From: Pseudomonadota bacterium | GTDB lineage: Bacteria > Pseudomonadota > Gammaproteobacteria > Burkholderiales > Burkholderiaceae_D | DNA: 31,583 bases | Direction: 5' to 3' | Assembly (NCBI GenBank): GCA_023422955.1 | Contig: JAFAGG010000047.1 | Coordinates: 1 to 31,583, forward strand | Shown: piece by piece, positions 1 to 7,306 of the stretch | How the letters are laid out: every line of letters begins with the position of its first letter | How positions within the stretch are numbered: position 1 is the first letter of the stretch | The notes under the pieces: model-generated | Told to the model about the DNA's origin: nothing | What the model saw: the letters and a program-made list of their open reading frames with translations, nothing else | Databases searched by the model: none | Position numbers and translations under genes: made by a program

Positions 1-31
1 GAGGGCGAGGGAAGGGAAAAACTTCAGCAAT

Positions 32-58
32 AAAAAAAGGCGCCTGGGGAGGCGCCTT
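32..58 (-). terminator. Rho-independent terminator of the 91-aa hypothetical gene
   Basis: Read on the minus strand, an 8-bp perfect stem (AAGGCGCC / GGCGCCTT, plus positions 37-44 and 51-58, 6-nt loop) runs directly into a tract of seven T. It lies about 80 bp past the stop codon of the gene at 138-413, so it most likely ends that transcript. Confidence 0.8.
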
Positions 59-137
59 AAAAGGAGTAAGAAGGGGAGTGCAGAGTAAATACAGCAGGAA
101 TACGGAGAGCAGGAAAAAGCGTTTGAAGACGTCTGGC

Positions 138-413
138 TTATTCAGGCTTCATGAATTCGAATTGCTGCTGTTCAGACCAGCCCTTGTCAGAAAAAGAGGA
201 ACGAAAACGGGCGCGGACGCCGGCGCCGGGAATCGGGCCGGTCAGACGACGGATGTTGCTCTTCATTTCCACTATCTGTTCGGATTTGGCCAACCGCACC
301 AGGCTGTTCAGGGCTTCGCGCAGTAAATGCTTTTCACGCGGAGTAGACGCAGCAGGAAGCAGATTGGTAACGAGTTCGCTGATAACTTGGTCGGTGCAGG
401 TTTCGATTTTCAT
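138..413 (-). CDS. Small hypothetical protein, 91 aa
   Basis: I do not recognise this protein. It is a soluble, charged 91-residue product with no signal peptide or membrane segment. Residues 1-60 look helical and include an internal stretch with many Leu, Arg and Glu (about 28-55, ending at the IVEMKSNIRRL segment). The C-terminal third is rich in Arg, Ser and Gln. The ATG at 411-413 is preceded by only a weak AGAG-like ribosome site. Support for its being real comes from an open frame with a sensible composition and a strong terminator just downstream at 32-58. It is divergent from the deaminase gene and has no obvious link to it. It is probably a conserved lineage-specific protein; function unknown. 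Confidence 0.6.
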   Translation of the reverse strand: MKIETCTDQVISELVTNLLPAASTPREKHLLREALNSLVRLAKSEQIVEMKSNIRRLTGPIPGAGVRARFRSSFSDKGWSEQQQFEFMKPE

Positions 414-830
414 TGCGCTCTGGTAACGGGTTGGTCAAGGAAAAAAGCATTAAAGGGGCGTTGCTGACGAGTGAAATCATACGACTATCCCATTTGCAAC
501 CCTTGAGAAAAGTCAAAATCTTTGCCGGTAAACTTCCTATGCGTGTAGTACTTGTTTAATCCTTTATAAACAAGGAGTTATGTATTGTGCGCCAAGGGGC
601 GCTTCCTACTGGCAGGCTAGGCCGAATCCTTCTGGGCTTGTAGGCATATTCCTAATATCGAGGCTTTAATCTTTCCGTCTGGAATCATTTTTGCGGTTTT
701 TCTGGGTTCTCCCGGGAAGGATATTTTTCCTGATTATGTGAGTCAGCGTACCGGGAATGAGGCGGCTGCTCACACGTCCCCCTTTTCAATTGCGCTTACA
801 ATTCCCGGTCATCGATACACGGGAGGGAAA
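414..830. other. 417-bp intergenic region between divergent genes
   Basis: This stretch should hold the divergent promoters of the small minus-strand gene and the deaminase. I cannot name a convincing -35/-10 pair on either strand. It contains a short hairpin, GCGCC-AAGG-GGCGC, near 589-602. A 29-codon frame at 580-669 starts with an ATG two bases after an AAGGAG sequence, which is too close for a normal ribosome site. The left part (430-580) is noticeably more AT-rich than the genes around it. Confidence 0.5.
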
Positions 831-1850
831 ATGGACAAGCATTTGCTGGCACTGGCACATGGCATGCCCAAGGCGGAATTGCACATACATATAGAAGGTT
901 CGCTCGAGCCGGAGCTGATTTTCAAGCTGGCGGAGCGCAACCGGGTAAAACTGGCCTGGGACAGCGTGGAGCAATTGCGGCAAGCCTATGCGTTCACCGA
1001 TCTGCAATCCTTCCTCGATATCTATTACGCGGGCGCCAGCGTGCTGCTGACCGAGCAGGATTTCTACGACATGACCCGGGCCTATCTGCAGCGTGCCAAC
1101 GCCGACAATGTGCGCCACGCGGAAATCTTCTTCGATCCGCAAACCCATACCGAGCGCGGCGTGGCTTTCGAGACGGCCTTCTCCGGCATCACGCGCGCGT
1201 TGGATGACGCGCGCGGCGAGTGGGGCATGAGCAGCGGCCTGATCCTGTGCTTCCTGCGCCACCTGTCGGAGGAAGAAGCCTTCGCCACGCTGGAACAGGC
1301 GCTGCCTTACCGCGCCCGCTTGCTGGGGGTGGGGCTGGATTCATCGGAGCGCGGTCATCCGCCGGAAAAATTCGCCCGCGTGTTTGCGCGCTGCCGCGAG
1401 CTCGGCCTGCACATCGTCGCGCATGCCGGCGAAGAAGGGCCGCCGGAGTACATCAGTTCGGCGCTGGATGTGCTGAAGGCGGAACGCATCGATCATGGCG
1501 TGCGCTGCGTGGAAGACGAAGCGCTGGTGCAGCGCCTGGTGCGCGAGCAAGTGCCGCTCACGGTCTGCCCGCTGTCCAACATCAAACTGCGCGTGTACGA
1601 CCGCATGGCGCAGCATAATCTTTTGCAACTCCTCGATGCCGGCATTGTCGCAATGGTGAATTCGGACGACCCGGCGTATTTCGGCGGCTATGTGAACGAC
1701 AATTTCACCGCGCTGATTGATGCGCTGCCGGTGCAAAGGCAGCACCTGAAACAGCTTGCCCGCAACAGCTTCAGCGCCGCCTTCCTGGAGCCGGAAAGCA
1801 AGCGGGTTCTCCTGCAAGAGGTAGAGGATTACTTTGCCGCCTCGGCCTAA
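831..1850 (+). CDS. add: Adenosine/adenine deaminase family protein (likely adenine deaminase)
   Basis: A metal-dependent purine deaminase of the amidohydrolase superfamily, 339 aa, cytoplasmic, acting in purine salvage by removing the 6-amino group. The zinc ligand pair is seen as His18-x-His20 in ELHIHIEGSLEPE, followed by HAGEEG near residue 197, a downstream HGVRC segment, CPLSN, and NSDDPAYFGGYVNDNF near 278. In the family the last motif (SDDPAYFGGY) is characteristic of adenine deaminases (PA0148/Aah1 type), whereas true adenosine deaminases usually have a TDDP motif without it. I therefore infer adenine as the substrate, although the family is commonly labelled Add. The open frame extends upstream to 738, but the ATG at 831 is chosen because GGGAGG (821-826) lies at good spacing and HxH then falls at the usual place near the N-terminus. 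Confidence 0.9.
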   Translation: MDKHLLALAHGMPKAELHIHIEGSLEPELIFKLAERNRVKLAWDSVEQLRQAYAFTDLQSFLDIYYAGASVLLTEQDFYDMTRAYLQRANADNVRHAEIFFDPQTHTERGVAFETAFSGITRALDDARGEWGMSSGLILCFLRHLSEEEAFATLEQALPYRARLLGVGLDSSERGHPPEKFARVFARCRELGLHIVAHAGEEGPPEYISSALDVLKAERIDHGVRCVEDEALVQRLVREQVPLTVCPLSNIKLRVYDRMAQHNLLQLLDAGIVAMVNSDDPAYFGGYVNDNFTALIDALPVQRQHLKQLARNSFSAAFLEPESKRVLLQEVEDYFAASA

Positions 1851-1867
1851 GAACATCACGCGCTTCG

Positions 1868-1896
1868 GGCCTTTGCCAATGGCGAAAGGTCTTTTT
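1868..1896 (+). terminator. Candidate terminator or attenuator after the deaminase gene
   Basis: CCTTTGCC (1870-1877) pairs with GGCGAAAGG (1881-1889) through a single bulged G and a 3-nt loop, and flanking G residues extend the stem. TCTTTTT follows. It sits 20 bp after the deaminase stop and just ahead of the DUF4126 ribosome site, so it may separate the two units or only reduce read-through. Confidence 0.5.
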
Positions 1897-1915
1897 ACCC
1901 CCAAGGGGAGGCAGC

Positions 1916-2500
1916 ATGCCTGATCTCGTCTCGGCCGCCGCCATCGCGGGCGGCTTGTCCTGGGCCAGCGGCCTGCGGCTGTACATGGCCCTGTTCATCG
2001 CCGGCGGCTTCGGCTACATGGACTGGATCACTCTGCCGCCGGCGCTGGAAGTGCTGGAATCGCCCTGGGTGCTGGCCGTGAGCGGCGTGTTGCTGGTCGT
2101 CGAATTCATGGCGGACAAGTTTCCCGGTGTAGACTCGGCCTGGGATGCGTTGCAGACTTTCATACGCATTCCGGCAGGCGCGGTGCTGAGTGCCGCGGCT
2201 TTTGCCGAAATGGACCCGGCCTGGGTCATGATTGCCGGCTTGCTGGGCGGCACCGTGGCGGCCGGAACGCATTTCACCAAGGCTGGCAGCCGCGCCATGA
2301 TCAACACTTCGCCCGAGCCGTTTTCCAACTGGGCGGCATCGACGACCGAAGATGTGGCAGTGGCCGGCGGACTGTTTGCGGCCTTCTTTTATCCCTGGGT
2401 ACTGCTGGCCTTTCTCGCGGTATTCGCCCTGATCGTTATTTTGCTGTTGCCCCGACTCTGGCGCGGGCTGCGGCGGTTCTACAGAAAGTTCACTCCATGA
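1916..2500 (+). CDS. DUF4126 family membrane protein
   Basis: A 194-aa integral inner-membrane protein that I place in the DUF4126 family, whose function is not known. Hydrophobic segments are seen at about residues 8-30, 45-65, 80-97, 103-122 and 150-182. The N-terminal half has the family-like ASGLRLYMALF stretch, and a conserved-looking HFTKAGSRAMINTSPEPFSNW segment lies before the last membrane region. The C-terminus is basic (RLWRGLRRFYRKF), fitting a cytoplasmic tail. The start ATG at 1916 follows a strong AGGGGAGG site (1902-1909). Its TGA overlaps the ATG of the permease gene (ATGA at 2497-2500), so the two are probably translationally coupled and may act in related envelope processes. 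Confidence 0.8.
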   Translation: MPDLVSAAAIAGGLSWASGLRLYMALFIAGGFGYMDWITLPPALEVLESPWVLAVSGVLLVVEFMADKFPGVDSAWDALQTFIRIPAGAVLSAAAFAEMDPAWVMIAGLLGGTVAAGTHFTKAGSRAMINTSPEPFSNWAASTTEDVAVAGGLFAAFFYPWVLLAFLAVFALIVILLLPRLWRGLRRFYRKFTP

Positions 2501-5001
2501 TCCTGCTTCAATCACTGCGCATGTCGCTGCGCGACTGGCGTTCCGGCGAACTGCATTTCCTGCTGGGCGCGCTGCTGATTGCGGTGGCGGCGCTGTCATC
2601 CGTCAGCTTCTTCGTCGACCGCATGCGCACCGGCCTGCAGCAGGATGCGCACCAGTTGCTGGGCGGCGATGTGGTGATCCGTTCGGATCAGCCGCTGGAT
2701 GCAAGCTGGGTACTGGAAGCGCAGCAGCGCGGCTTGCAGACGGCGCAGACCGTGGTCTTTCCCAGCATGGCCACCACCAACGCTAGCGAGCCGCCGCGCT
2801 CGCAGCTGATTTCCCTGAAAGCGGTTTCCGATGCCTATCCCTTGCGCGGCAATGTGCGTATCGCCGCAGCGCCGGGCGAAGCCGACCAGGCCGCGGGTTC
2901 GATTCCCGCGGCCGGCACGGTCTGGGTCGATGCCGACGTGCTGCGCGGCCTGGGCATCGATGTCGGCGACCGTTTGCAACTGGGCGACCATGGCTTCACG
3001 GTTTCCCACCTGATTTCCGTCGAGCCGGATCGCGGTTCGGGTTTCATGAGTTTTGCGCCGCGCATCATCATGCCGCTGGCGGATTTACCGGCTACCCAAC
3101 TGGTCCAGGGCGGTTCGCGCGTCAGCTACCGTTTCCTGGTGGCCGGCAGTCCGGGGCAGGCGGCGGATTTCGGGCAGTGGGCCCAGAACCAGATTGAACA
3201 GAACAATGTGCGCGGCGTGCATATCGAGTCGCTGGAATCCGGCCAGCCGGCGATGCAGGCCACGCTGGAACGCGCGGAGCAATTCCTGTCGCTGGTCGGC
3301 GTGCTGTCGGCCTTGCTGGCCGCGGTCGCGATTGCGATGGCGGCGCGCCGTTTCATGCTGCGCCACCTCGATGCCTGCGCGATGCTGCGCTGCCTGGGCA
3401 TGACGCAGCGGCAGGTGATGCTGATGTACTGCCTGGAATTCCTGCTGGTCGGCCTGGCCGGCAGCCTGGCGGGGGTCGCGGTCGGTTATGCCGCCCACTT
3501 CGTGCTGGTGGAATGGCTGGGCCGCCTGCTGGCGACCGGCCTGCCGCCTGCCAGCATGCTGCCTGCGCTGCAGGGCGTGGCGACCGGCTTGCTGCTGCTG
3601 ATCGGTTTTGCGCTGCCGCCCATCCTGCAGTTGCGCAATGTGCCGCACAACCGCGTGATCCGGCGCGAGCAGTCCGCGCCCAAGCCGCTGACGCTGGCGA
3701 CTTACCTGCTTGGACTGGCTGCGCTGGTTGGGTTGCTGCTGTGGCAGGCCGGTGATATCAAGCTGGGCTTGCTGACGGCGGGCGGCTTCTTCGGCGGCTT
3801 TGCCGCGTTCGCGCTGGTCGGCTGGCTGTGCGTGATGTCGCTGCACTGGATACGTGGACTGTCCTCGCATTCGGGCTGGCGTTTTGCCATCACCTCATTG
3901 CAGCGCCGGCCGGCTGCCAGCGTGGTGCAGGTGGTGGCGCTGTCGCTCGGCCTGATGGCCTTGCTGCTGCTGACCGTGGTGCGCCAGGACCTGGTCGATG
4001 CCTGGCGCACGGCCACGCCGCCCGATGCGCCGAATCGCTTCGTGCTCAATATCCAGCCTTATCAGAAGGCCGATTTCGAAGCGCAGCTGGAACAGGCAGG
4101 CTTGCCTGCACCGGAGATGTTTCCGATGATTCGCGGCCGGCTGCTGCAGATCAACGACACGATGATCACCGGCGACACCTTTGTCGAAGGGCGCGCGCGG
4201 CGCATGGTGGATCGCGAATTCAACCTGTCGGCCCTGCGCGAGCTTCCCCAGCAGAACCAGGTGATGGAAGGCCGCTGGCTGGATGACAGCAAGCCGGAAG
4301 CTTCAGTGGAAGAAGGCTTGGCCGAGACGCTGGGACTGAAACTGGGCGACACCCTCACGTTCGATATCGCGGGCGAACAGGTGCAAGCGCCGATCACCAG
4401 CATACGCTCGCTGGAATGGGGATCGATGCGCGTGAATTTCTTCGTGATCCTCAATCCGACATTGATGCAGGATATGCCGCAAACCTGGATCACGGCCTTC
4501 AGGCTGCCGGAAGAACAAAGCGGGCTGGTCAATCAGCTGATGAAGGATTTTCCGAATCTCACCATCGTAGATATCGGCAGCGTGGTCAAGCAGGTGCAGG
4601 AAGTCATCGACCAGGTGGTTGCTGCCGTCGAATTCCTGTTCCTGTTTACGCTGGCGTCCGGCGTGCTGGTGTTATACGCGGCACTGGCCGGCACGCGCGA
4701 TGAACGCATGCGCGAAGCCAGCCTGTTGCGCGCATTGGGCGCCACGCGCAAGCAGCTGTCGCAGGCGCAGTGGATAGAGTTTGCCTTGCTCGGCGGACTG
4801 GCGGGCCTGCTCGCTGCCAGCGGCGCCAATGCAGTGGGATGGATACTGGCCAGCCAGATCTTCAAGTTCGACTGGATTTTCAATCCCTGGCTGTGGATGG
4901 CGGGTCTGGCGCTGGGCGCACTCTGCGCCTTCATCGGCGGCTGGGCCGGCTTGCGCCAGGTGCTGAATCGCCCACCGCTGCAAACCCTGCGCGAAGCCTA
5001 A
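2497..5001 (+). CDS. FtsX-like ABC transporter permease (YbbP type)
   Basis: An 834-aa inner-membrane permease of the MacB/FtsX/LolE superfamily with the two-FtsX-domain layout of YbbP. A first membrane helix lies at about residues 20-40, followed by a large periplasmic domain. The first FtsX domain (about 264-345) contains LRCLGMTQRQV, and further helices follow at 355-380 and 400-450. A second periplasmic domain leads to the second FtsX domain (about 708-790), which contains LRALGATRKQL; that Leu-Gly pattern followed by a Gln is the family hallmark. Such permeases work with a cytoplasmic ATPase (YbbA/LolD type) and act on envelope lipids or lipoproteins rather than importing solutes. No ATPase gene is in the window, so a partner must be encoded elsewhere if it uses one. 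The start overlaps the DUF4126 stop. Length is close to the family norm, with no sign of damage. Confidence 0.88.
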   Translation: MILLQSLRMSLRDWRSGELHFLLGALLIAVAALSSVSFFVDRMRTGLQQDAHQLLGGDVVIRSDQPLDASWVLEAQQRGLQTAQTVVFPSMATTNASEPPRSQLISLKAVSDAYPLRGNVRIAAAPGEADQAAGSIPAAGTVWVDADVLRGLGIDVGDRLQLGDHGFTVSHLISVEPDRGSGFMSFAPRIIMPLADLPATQLVQGGSRVSYRFLVAGSPGQAADFGQWAQNQIEQNNVRGVHIESLESGQPAMQATLERAEQFLSLVGVLSALLAAVAIAMAARRFMLRHLDACAMLRCLGMTQRQVMLMYCLEFLLVGLAGSLAGVAVGYAAHFVLVEWLGRLLATGLPPASMLPALQGVATGLLLLIGFALPPILQLRNVPHNRVIRREQSAPKPLTLATYLLGLAALVGLLLWQAGDIKLGLLTAGGFFGGFAAFALVGWLCVMSLHWIRGLSSHSGWRFAITSLQRRPAASVVQVVALSLGLMALLLLTVVRQDLVDAWRTATPPDAPNRFVLNIQPYQKADFEAQLEQAGLPAPEMFPMIRGRLLQINDTMITGDTFVEGRARRMVDREFNLSALRELPQQNQVMEGRWLDDSKPEASVEEGLAETLGLKLGDTLTFDIAGEQVQAPITSIRSLEWGSMRVNFFVILNPTLMQDMPQTWITAFRLPEEQSGLVNQLMKDFPNLTIVDIGSVVKQVQEVIDQVVAAVEFLFLFTLASGVLVLYAALAGTRDERMREASLLRALGATRKQLSQAQWIEFALLGGLAGLLAASGANAVGWILASQIFKFDWIFNPWLWMAGLALGALCAFIGGWAGLRQVLNRPPLQTLREA

Positions 5002-5011
5002 GCGCATTTTC

Positions 5012-5043
5012 AGCAGCCCGGCAGACTTGCCTGCCGGGCTGCT
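5012..5043 (+). terminator. Strong hairpin after the permease gene
   Basis: AGCAGCCCGGCAG (5012-5024) and CTGCCGGGCTGCT (5031-5043) form a perfect 13-bp stem with a 6-nt loop, and outer AGCGCA/TGCGCT arms (5001-5006, 5044-5049) can extend it. There is no long T tract, so the structure may stop transcription only partly or protect the mRNA 3' end. It marks the end of the housekeeping block. Confidence 0.65.
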
Positions 5044-5113
5044 TGCGCTCCTTTAGCGCTGACCAGTTTTCCGCACCAGCTGGCATCCTGCATCGCTCGC
5101 ATCATTTCGTCGT

Positions 5114-5149
5114 TTCCTTCCTTCCTTCCTTCCTTCCTTCCTTCCTTCC
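5114..5149. repeat. (TTCC)9 tetranucleotide microsatellite
   Basis: Nine perfect TTCC units lie inside a 49-nt uninterrupted pyrimidine tract (5113-5161). Tetranucleotide tracts of this kind are prone to slipped-strand mispairing, and homopyrimidine mirror repeats can form triplex DNA. It sits about 450-480 bp upstream of the likely wza start and not inside any convincing gene, so an effect would be on transcription. Confidence 0.95.
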
Positions 5150-5260
5150 TCTTTCTTTCCTGCATGCAGTATTTTTTTGAAGCATTGCCTGTCACCGTTT
5201 TTCTTTCACGATGGCAGCATTTTCAAAGCTGATTTAAAGCTAGGCATTGCTTGTCATTTA

Positions 5261-5274
5261 CGTGGCTTGCCACG
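5261..5274. promoter_or_regulatory. Inverted repeat CGTGG-N4-CCACG, possible operator
   Basis: CGTGG (5261-5265) and CCACG (5270-5274) form a perfect inverted repeat around CTTG. The same half-sites occur fused as the palindrome CCACGTGG at 5343-5350, next to the likely promoter. This pairing suggests a regulator binding site, but I cannot name the regulator and short palindromes also arise by chance. Confidence 0.35.
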
Positions 5275-5310
5275 CTTACTTTTTCAACCATTTTCGTTTG
5301 CGCTACCTCA

Positions 5311-5339
5311 GTGTGATCAGAGTAGCCATTCTCTATAGT
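5311..5339 (+). promoter_or_regulatory. Candidate sigma-70 promoter of the wza-wzb-wzc operon
   Basis: TATAGT (5334-5339) matches five of six consensus -10 bases, with 17 bp back to GTGTGA (5311-5316), a poor -35 that would need an activator. The predicted start of transcription would be near 5346, giving a leader of about 250 nt to the ATG at 5596 or about 37 nt to the ATG at 5383. Confidence 0.3.
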
Positions 5340-5595
5340 CATCCACGTGGTCGCATGGAAAGCGTTTGCCGAAGAAGGGTAAATGCAAAAGGTGGAGAGC
5401 GGCAGTCATGAAGTGGCTGCCTTGCGGCAAGGCGCCGAGCAGAAGCAGTCCATCATGTGGCCCGCAAAACGGGCAAGTGGGAAATGGAGCGATCGTGTTT
5501 CCAGGCCGCTTGCAATTATCCAAGATCAATTGCTGCAGGGTGTGCCTTTACCGGCCTGGCTGCAAGGTGGATCGCTTCATCATCTGGGTTCGACT

Positions 5596-6732
5596 ATGCA
5601 TGTTCCATTAAACAATAGATTGATGCGCTGGATGCTGCTATTGGCGTTGCCACTGGCAAGCGCATGCTCGTCGGTAGCGCCCGGCGTACAAATGAAAGCC
5701 TATGCCGGCACGCCCGGCGTCGAGGACGAGGCGGCGCCGCCTGTGAAGGTCATTACTGCCGACCTGGTCAGGGCTGAAAGGGCATCGCGCGACAAGCGCC
5801 GCACCGCCGATGTCGGCAAGCTGATGAGCGATGACAAGAGCTATTCCTACACCATAGAAAAAGGCGACATCCTGAACATCGTGGTGTGGGATCACCCTGA
5901 ACTGACATCGGGACCGGGCGAGGGCGTTGCGGCCTCCGACATCGGTCCTGCCGTGACGCCCAGCTCCGGCTTCACCGTGGATCATAACGGCCGTATCCAG
6001 TTTCCGTATGCCGGTGAAATCAAGGTTGCCGGCATGGGCGAGGAGCAGGCCCGCCGCGCTCTCACCAAGAAACTGGCGCATTACATCCGCGATCCCAAGG
6101 TGACGCTGCGCGTGAAATCTTATCGCAGCAAGCGCGTCTATGTAGACGGCGAAGTCAGGACGCCCGGCCTGCAGGCCATCGACGATATCCAGATGACCCT
6201 AATGGAAGCGATCAACCGTGCCGGTGGCCTGTTGCCGAGTGCCGACCAGAGTCAGATCATGCTGAGCCGCAATGGCGCAACCTACCGGATCAACCTGCCG
6301 GAACTGGTGCAGAAGAACGTCAACCCGAACAGCATCATTCTTGCCAGCGGCGACGTAGTGCGTGTGACCTCGCGTGAGGACAGCAAGGTATTCGTATCGG
6401 GCGAAGTGAACATCCCGCGTGCACTGTCCATGCGCAACGGCCGCCTGACGCTGAACGAAGCGCTGGGCGAGAGCGGCGGCGTGAGCCCGGTATCGGGCGA
6501 TGCGAGCCAGGTTTACGTCATACGCCGTACCGATGACCAGCCGGTGGTGTATCGACTCGATGCCAATGCATCCGGCGCGATGGCGCTGGCGGAAGGTTTC
6601 GAACTGGAGCCCAAGGATGTGGTGTATGTGGCGGCCACACCGCTGATGAACTGGCACCGCACCATCAGTGCCTTGTTCCCGGGCGCATTGTCCTCCGCTG
6701 TTTCCGCCGGCAGCACTGCAACGAAGCCCTAA
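5596..6732 (+). CDS. wza: Outer-membrane polysaccharide export lipoprotein (Wza family)
   Basis: The outer-membrane channel subunit for capsule/exopolysaccharide export, 378 aa from this start. A lipoprotein signal sequence is visible: a basic start (NNRLMRW), a hydrophobic core, then LASAC with Cys as the lipidation site near residue 26. The polysaccharide export domain follows, with YTIEKGDILNIVVWDHPEL and FTVDHNGRIQFPYAGEIKVAG, then SLBB-type repeats around VYVDGEVRTPG and VFVSGEVNIPRALS. The C-terminal region (PLMNWHRTISALFPG) resembles the amphipathic helix that forms the membrane barrel in E. coli Wza. The frame is open back to 5383, where an ATG has a better ribosome site (AAGAAGGG), but that would put 71 residues before the signal sequence. 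The 5596 start gives the normal family length. It begins the operon with wzb one base downstream. Confidence 0.9.
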   Translation: MHVPLNNRLMRWMLLLALPLASACSSVAPGVQMKAYAGTPGVEDEAAPPVKVITADLVRAERASRDKRRTADVGKLMSDDKSYSYTIEKGDILNIVVWDHPELTSGPGEGVAASDIGPAVTPSSGFTVDHNGRIQFPYAGEIKVAGMGEEQARRALTKKLAHYIRDPKVTLRVKSYRSKRVYVDGEVRTPGLQAIDDIQMTLMEAINRAGGLLPSADQSQIMLSRNGATYRINLPELVQKNVNPNSIILASGDVVRVTSREDSKVFVSGEVNIPRALSMRNGRLTLNEALGESGGVSPVSGDASQVYVIRRTDDQPVVYRLDANASGAMALAEGFELEPKDVVYVAATPLMNWHRTISALFPGALSSAVSAGSTATKP

Positions 6733-6733
6733 C

Positions 6734-7225
6734 GTGATCAACAACATCCTGCTCGTATGCATGGGCAATATCTGTCGCAGCCCGATGGCGGAAGCCTTGT
6801 TTCGCCAGGCACTGCCTGAGAAGCAGTTTTTTTCCGCCGGGCTGGATGCGCCGCTCGGCCATGCGGCAGATCCTCATGCCTGCGCACTGATGCGCGAACG
6901 CGGCATGGATATCGGCGCGCACCGGGCGCGCGGCATAGAAGGGTGGATGCTGATGGAATCCGATCTGATCCTCACCATGGAAAAGTCGCAGAAGGATTAC
7001 CTGGAGCGCCGCTATCCGGCAGCCCAGGGCAAGGTGATGCGGCTGGGTGAAGCATTGCGCTGCGACATACCCGATCCCTACCAGCAGGATCGCGCTGCAT
7101 TCGAACATGCATGCGAACTGATAGAACAATGCCTGGTCTTGTGGCTGGCTCCCTTGCGCTATCCCGTTGTCCGGGGGAAGGCGCCTTTCGCGCCGGCAAG
7201 GATGCCGGTGTCCCTGCCTTCCTGA
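6734..7225 (+). CDS. wzb: Low-molecular-weight protein-tyrosine phosphatase (Wzb family)
   Basis: A cytoplasmic phosphatase, 163 aa, expected to dephosphorylate the tyrosine cluster of the adjacent Wzc kinase so that polymer export can cycle. The P-loop CMGNICRS gives nucleophile Cys9 and Arg15, and the general-acid Asp is in DIPDPY near residue 114. The start is taken as GTG at 6734, one base after the wza stop, because the P-loop then sits at residue 9 as in the family. The frame also stays open upstream inside wza. The protein carries about 20 extra C-terminal residues (from about 143 on, rich in Pro, Arg and Ala) beyond the usual end, and the DNA for this tail contains a GCCGGC/GCCGG hairpin. 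A run of seven T (6827-6833) lies in frame early in the gene. Confidence 0.9.
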   Translation: MINNILLVCMGNICRSPMAEALFRQALPEKQFFSAGLDAPLGHAADPHACALMRERGMDIGAHRARGIEGWMLMESDLILTMEKSQKDYLERRYPAAQGKVMRLGEALRCDIPDPYQQDRAAFEHACELIEQCLVLWLAPLRYPVVRGKAPFAPARMPVSLPS

Positions 7226-7306
7226 ACCCGGTACAGCAAGACGGCCGGTTCATCCCTCCGGCCCCGAGACGATTGACAAAGTGTTTAACCTAGAACGACG
7301 GTGACC

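Larger units (their letters stand above)
5002..5595. other. 594-bp intergenic region upstream of the export operon
   Basis: This long region separates the permease from the polysaccharide export operon. In order it holds the 5012-5043 hairpin, the TTCC microsatellite, a CGTGG/CCACG inverted repeat, a weak promoter candidate and a GCCTTGC/GCAAGGC hairpin (5419-5433). An open frame continuous with wza runs back to an ATG at 5383 with a good AAGAAGGG site just before it. I favour regulatory DNA for most of it, but translation from 5383 cannot be excluded. Confidence 0.6.

Noticed and set aside
5010..5195. 61-codon minus-strand frame through the TTCC repeat (Lys-Glu-Gly-Arg repeats)
   Set aside because: No ribosome site and no protein-like content outside the repeat; slippage would only shift a meaningless frame.
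5668..5680. GGTAGCG resembling the ops/JUMPstart element of RfaH-controlled operons
   Set aside because: It lies inside the wza coding sequence and only partly matches GGCGGTAG; a chance match.
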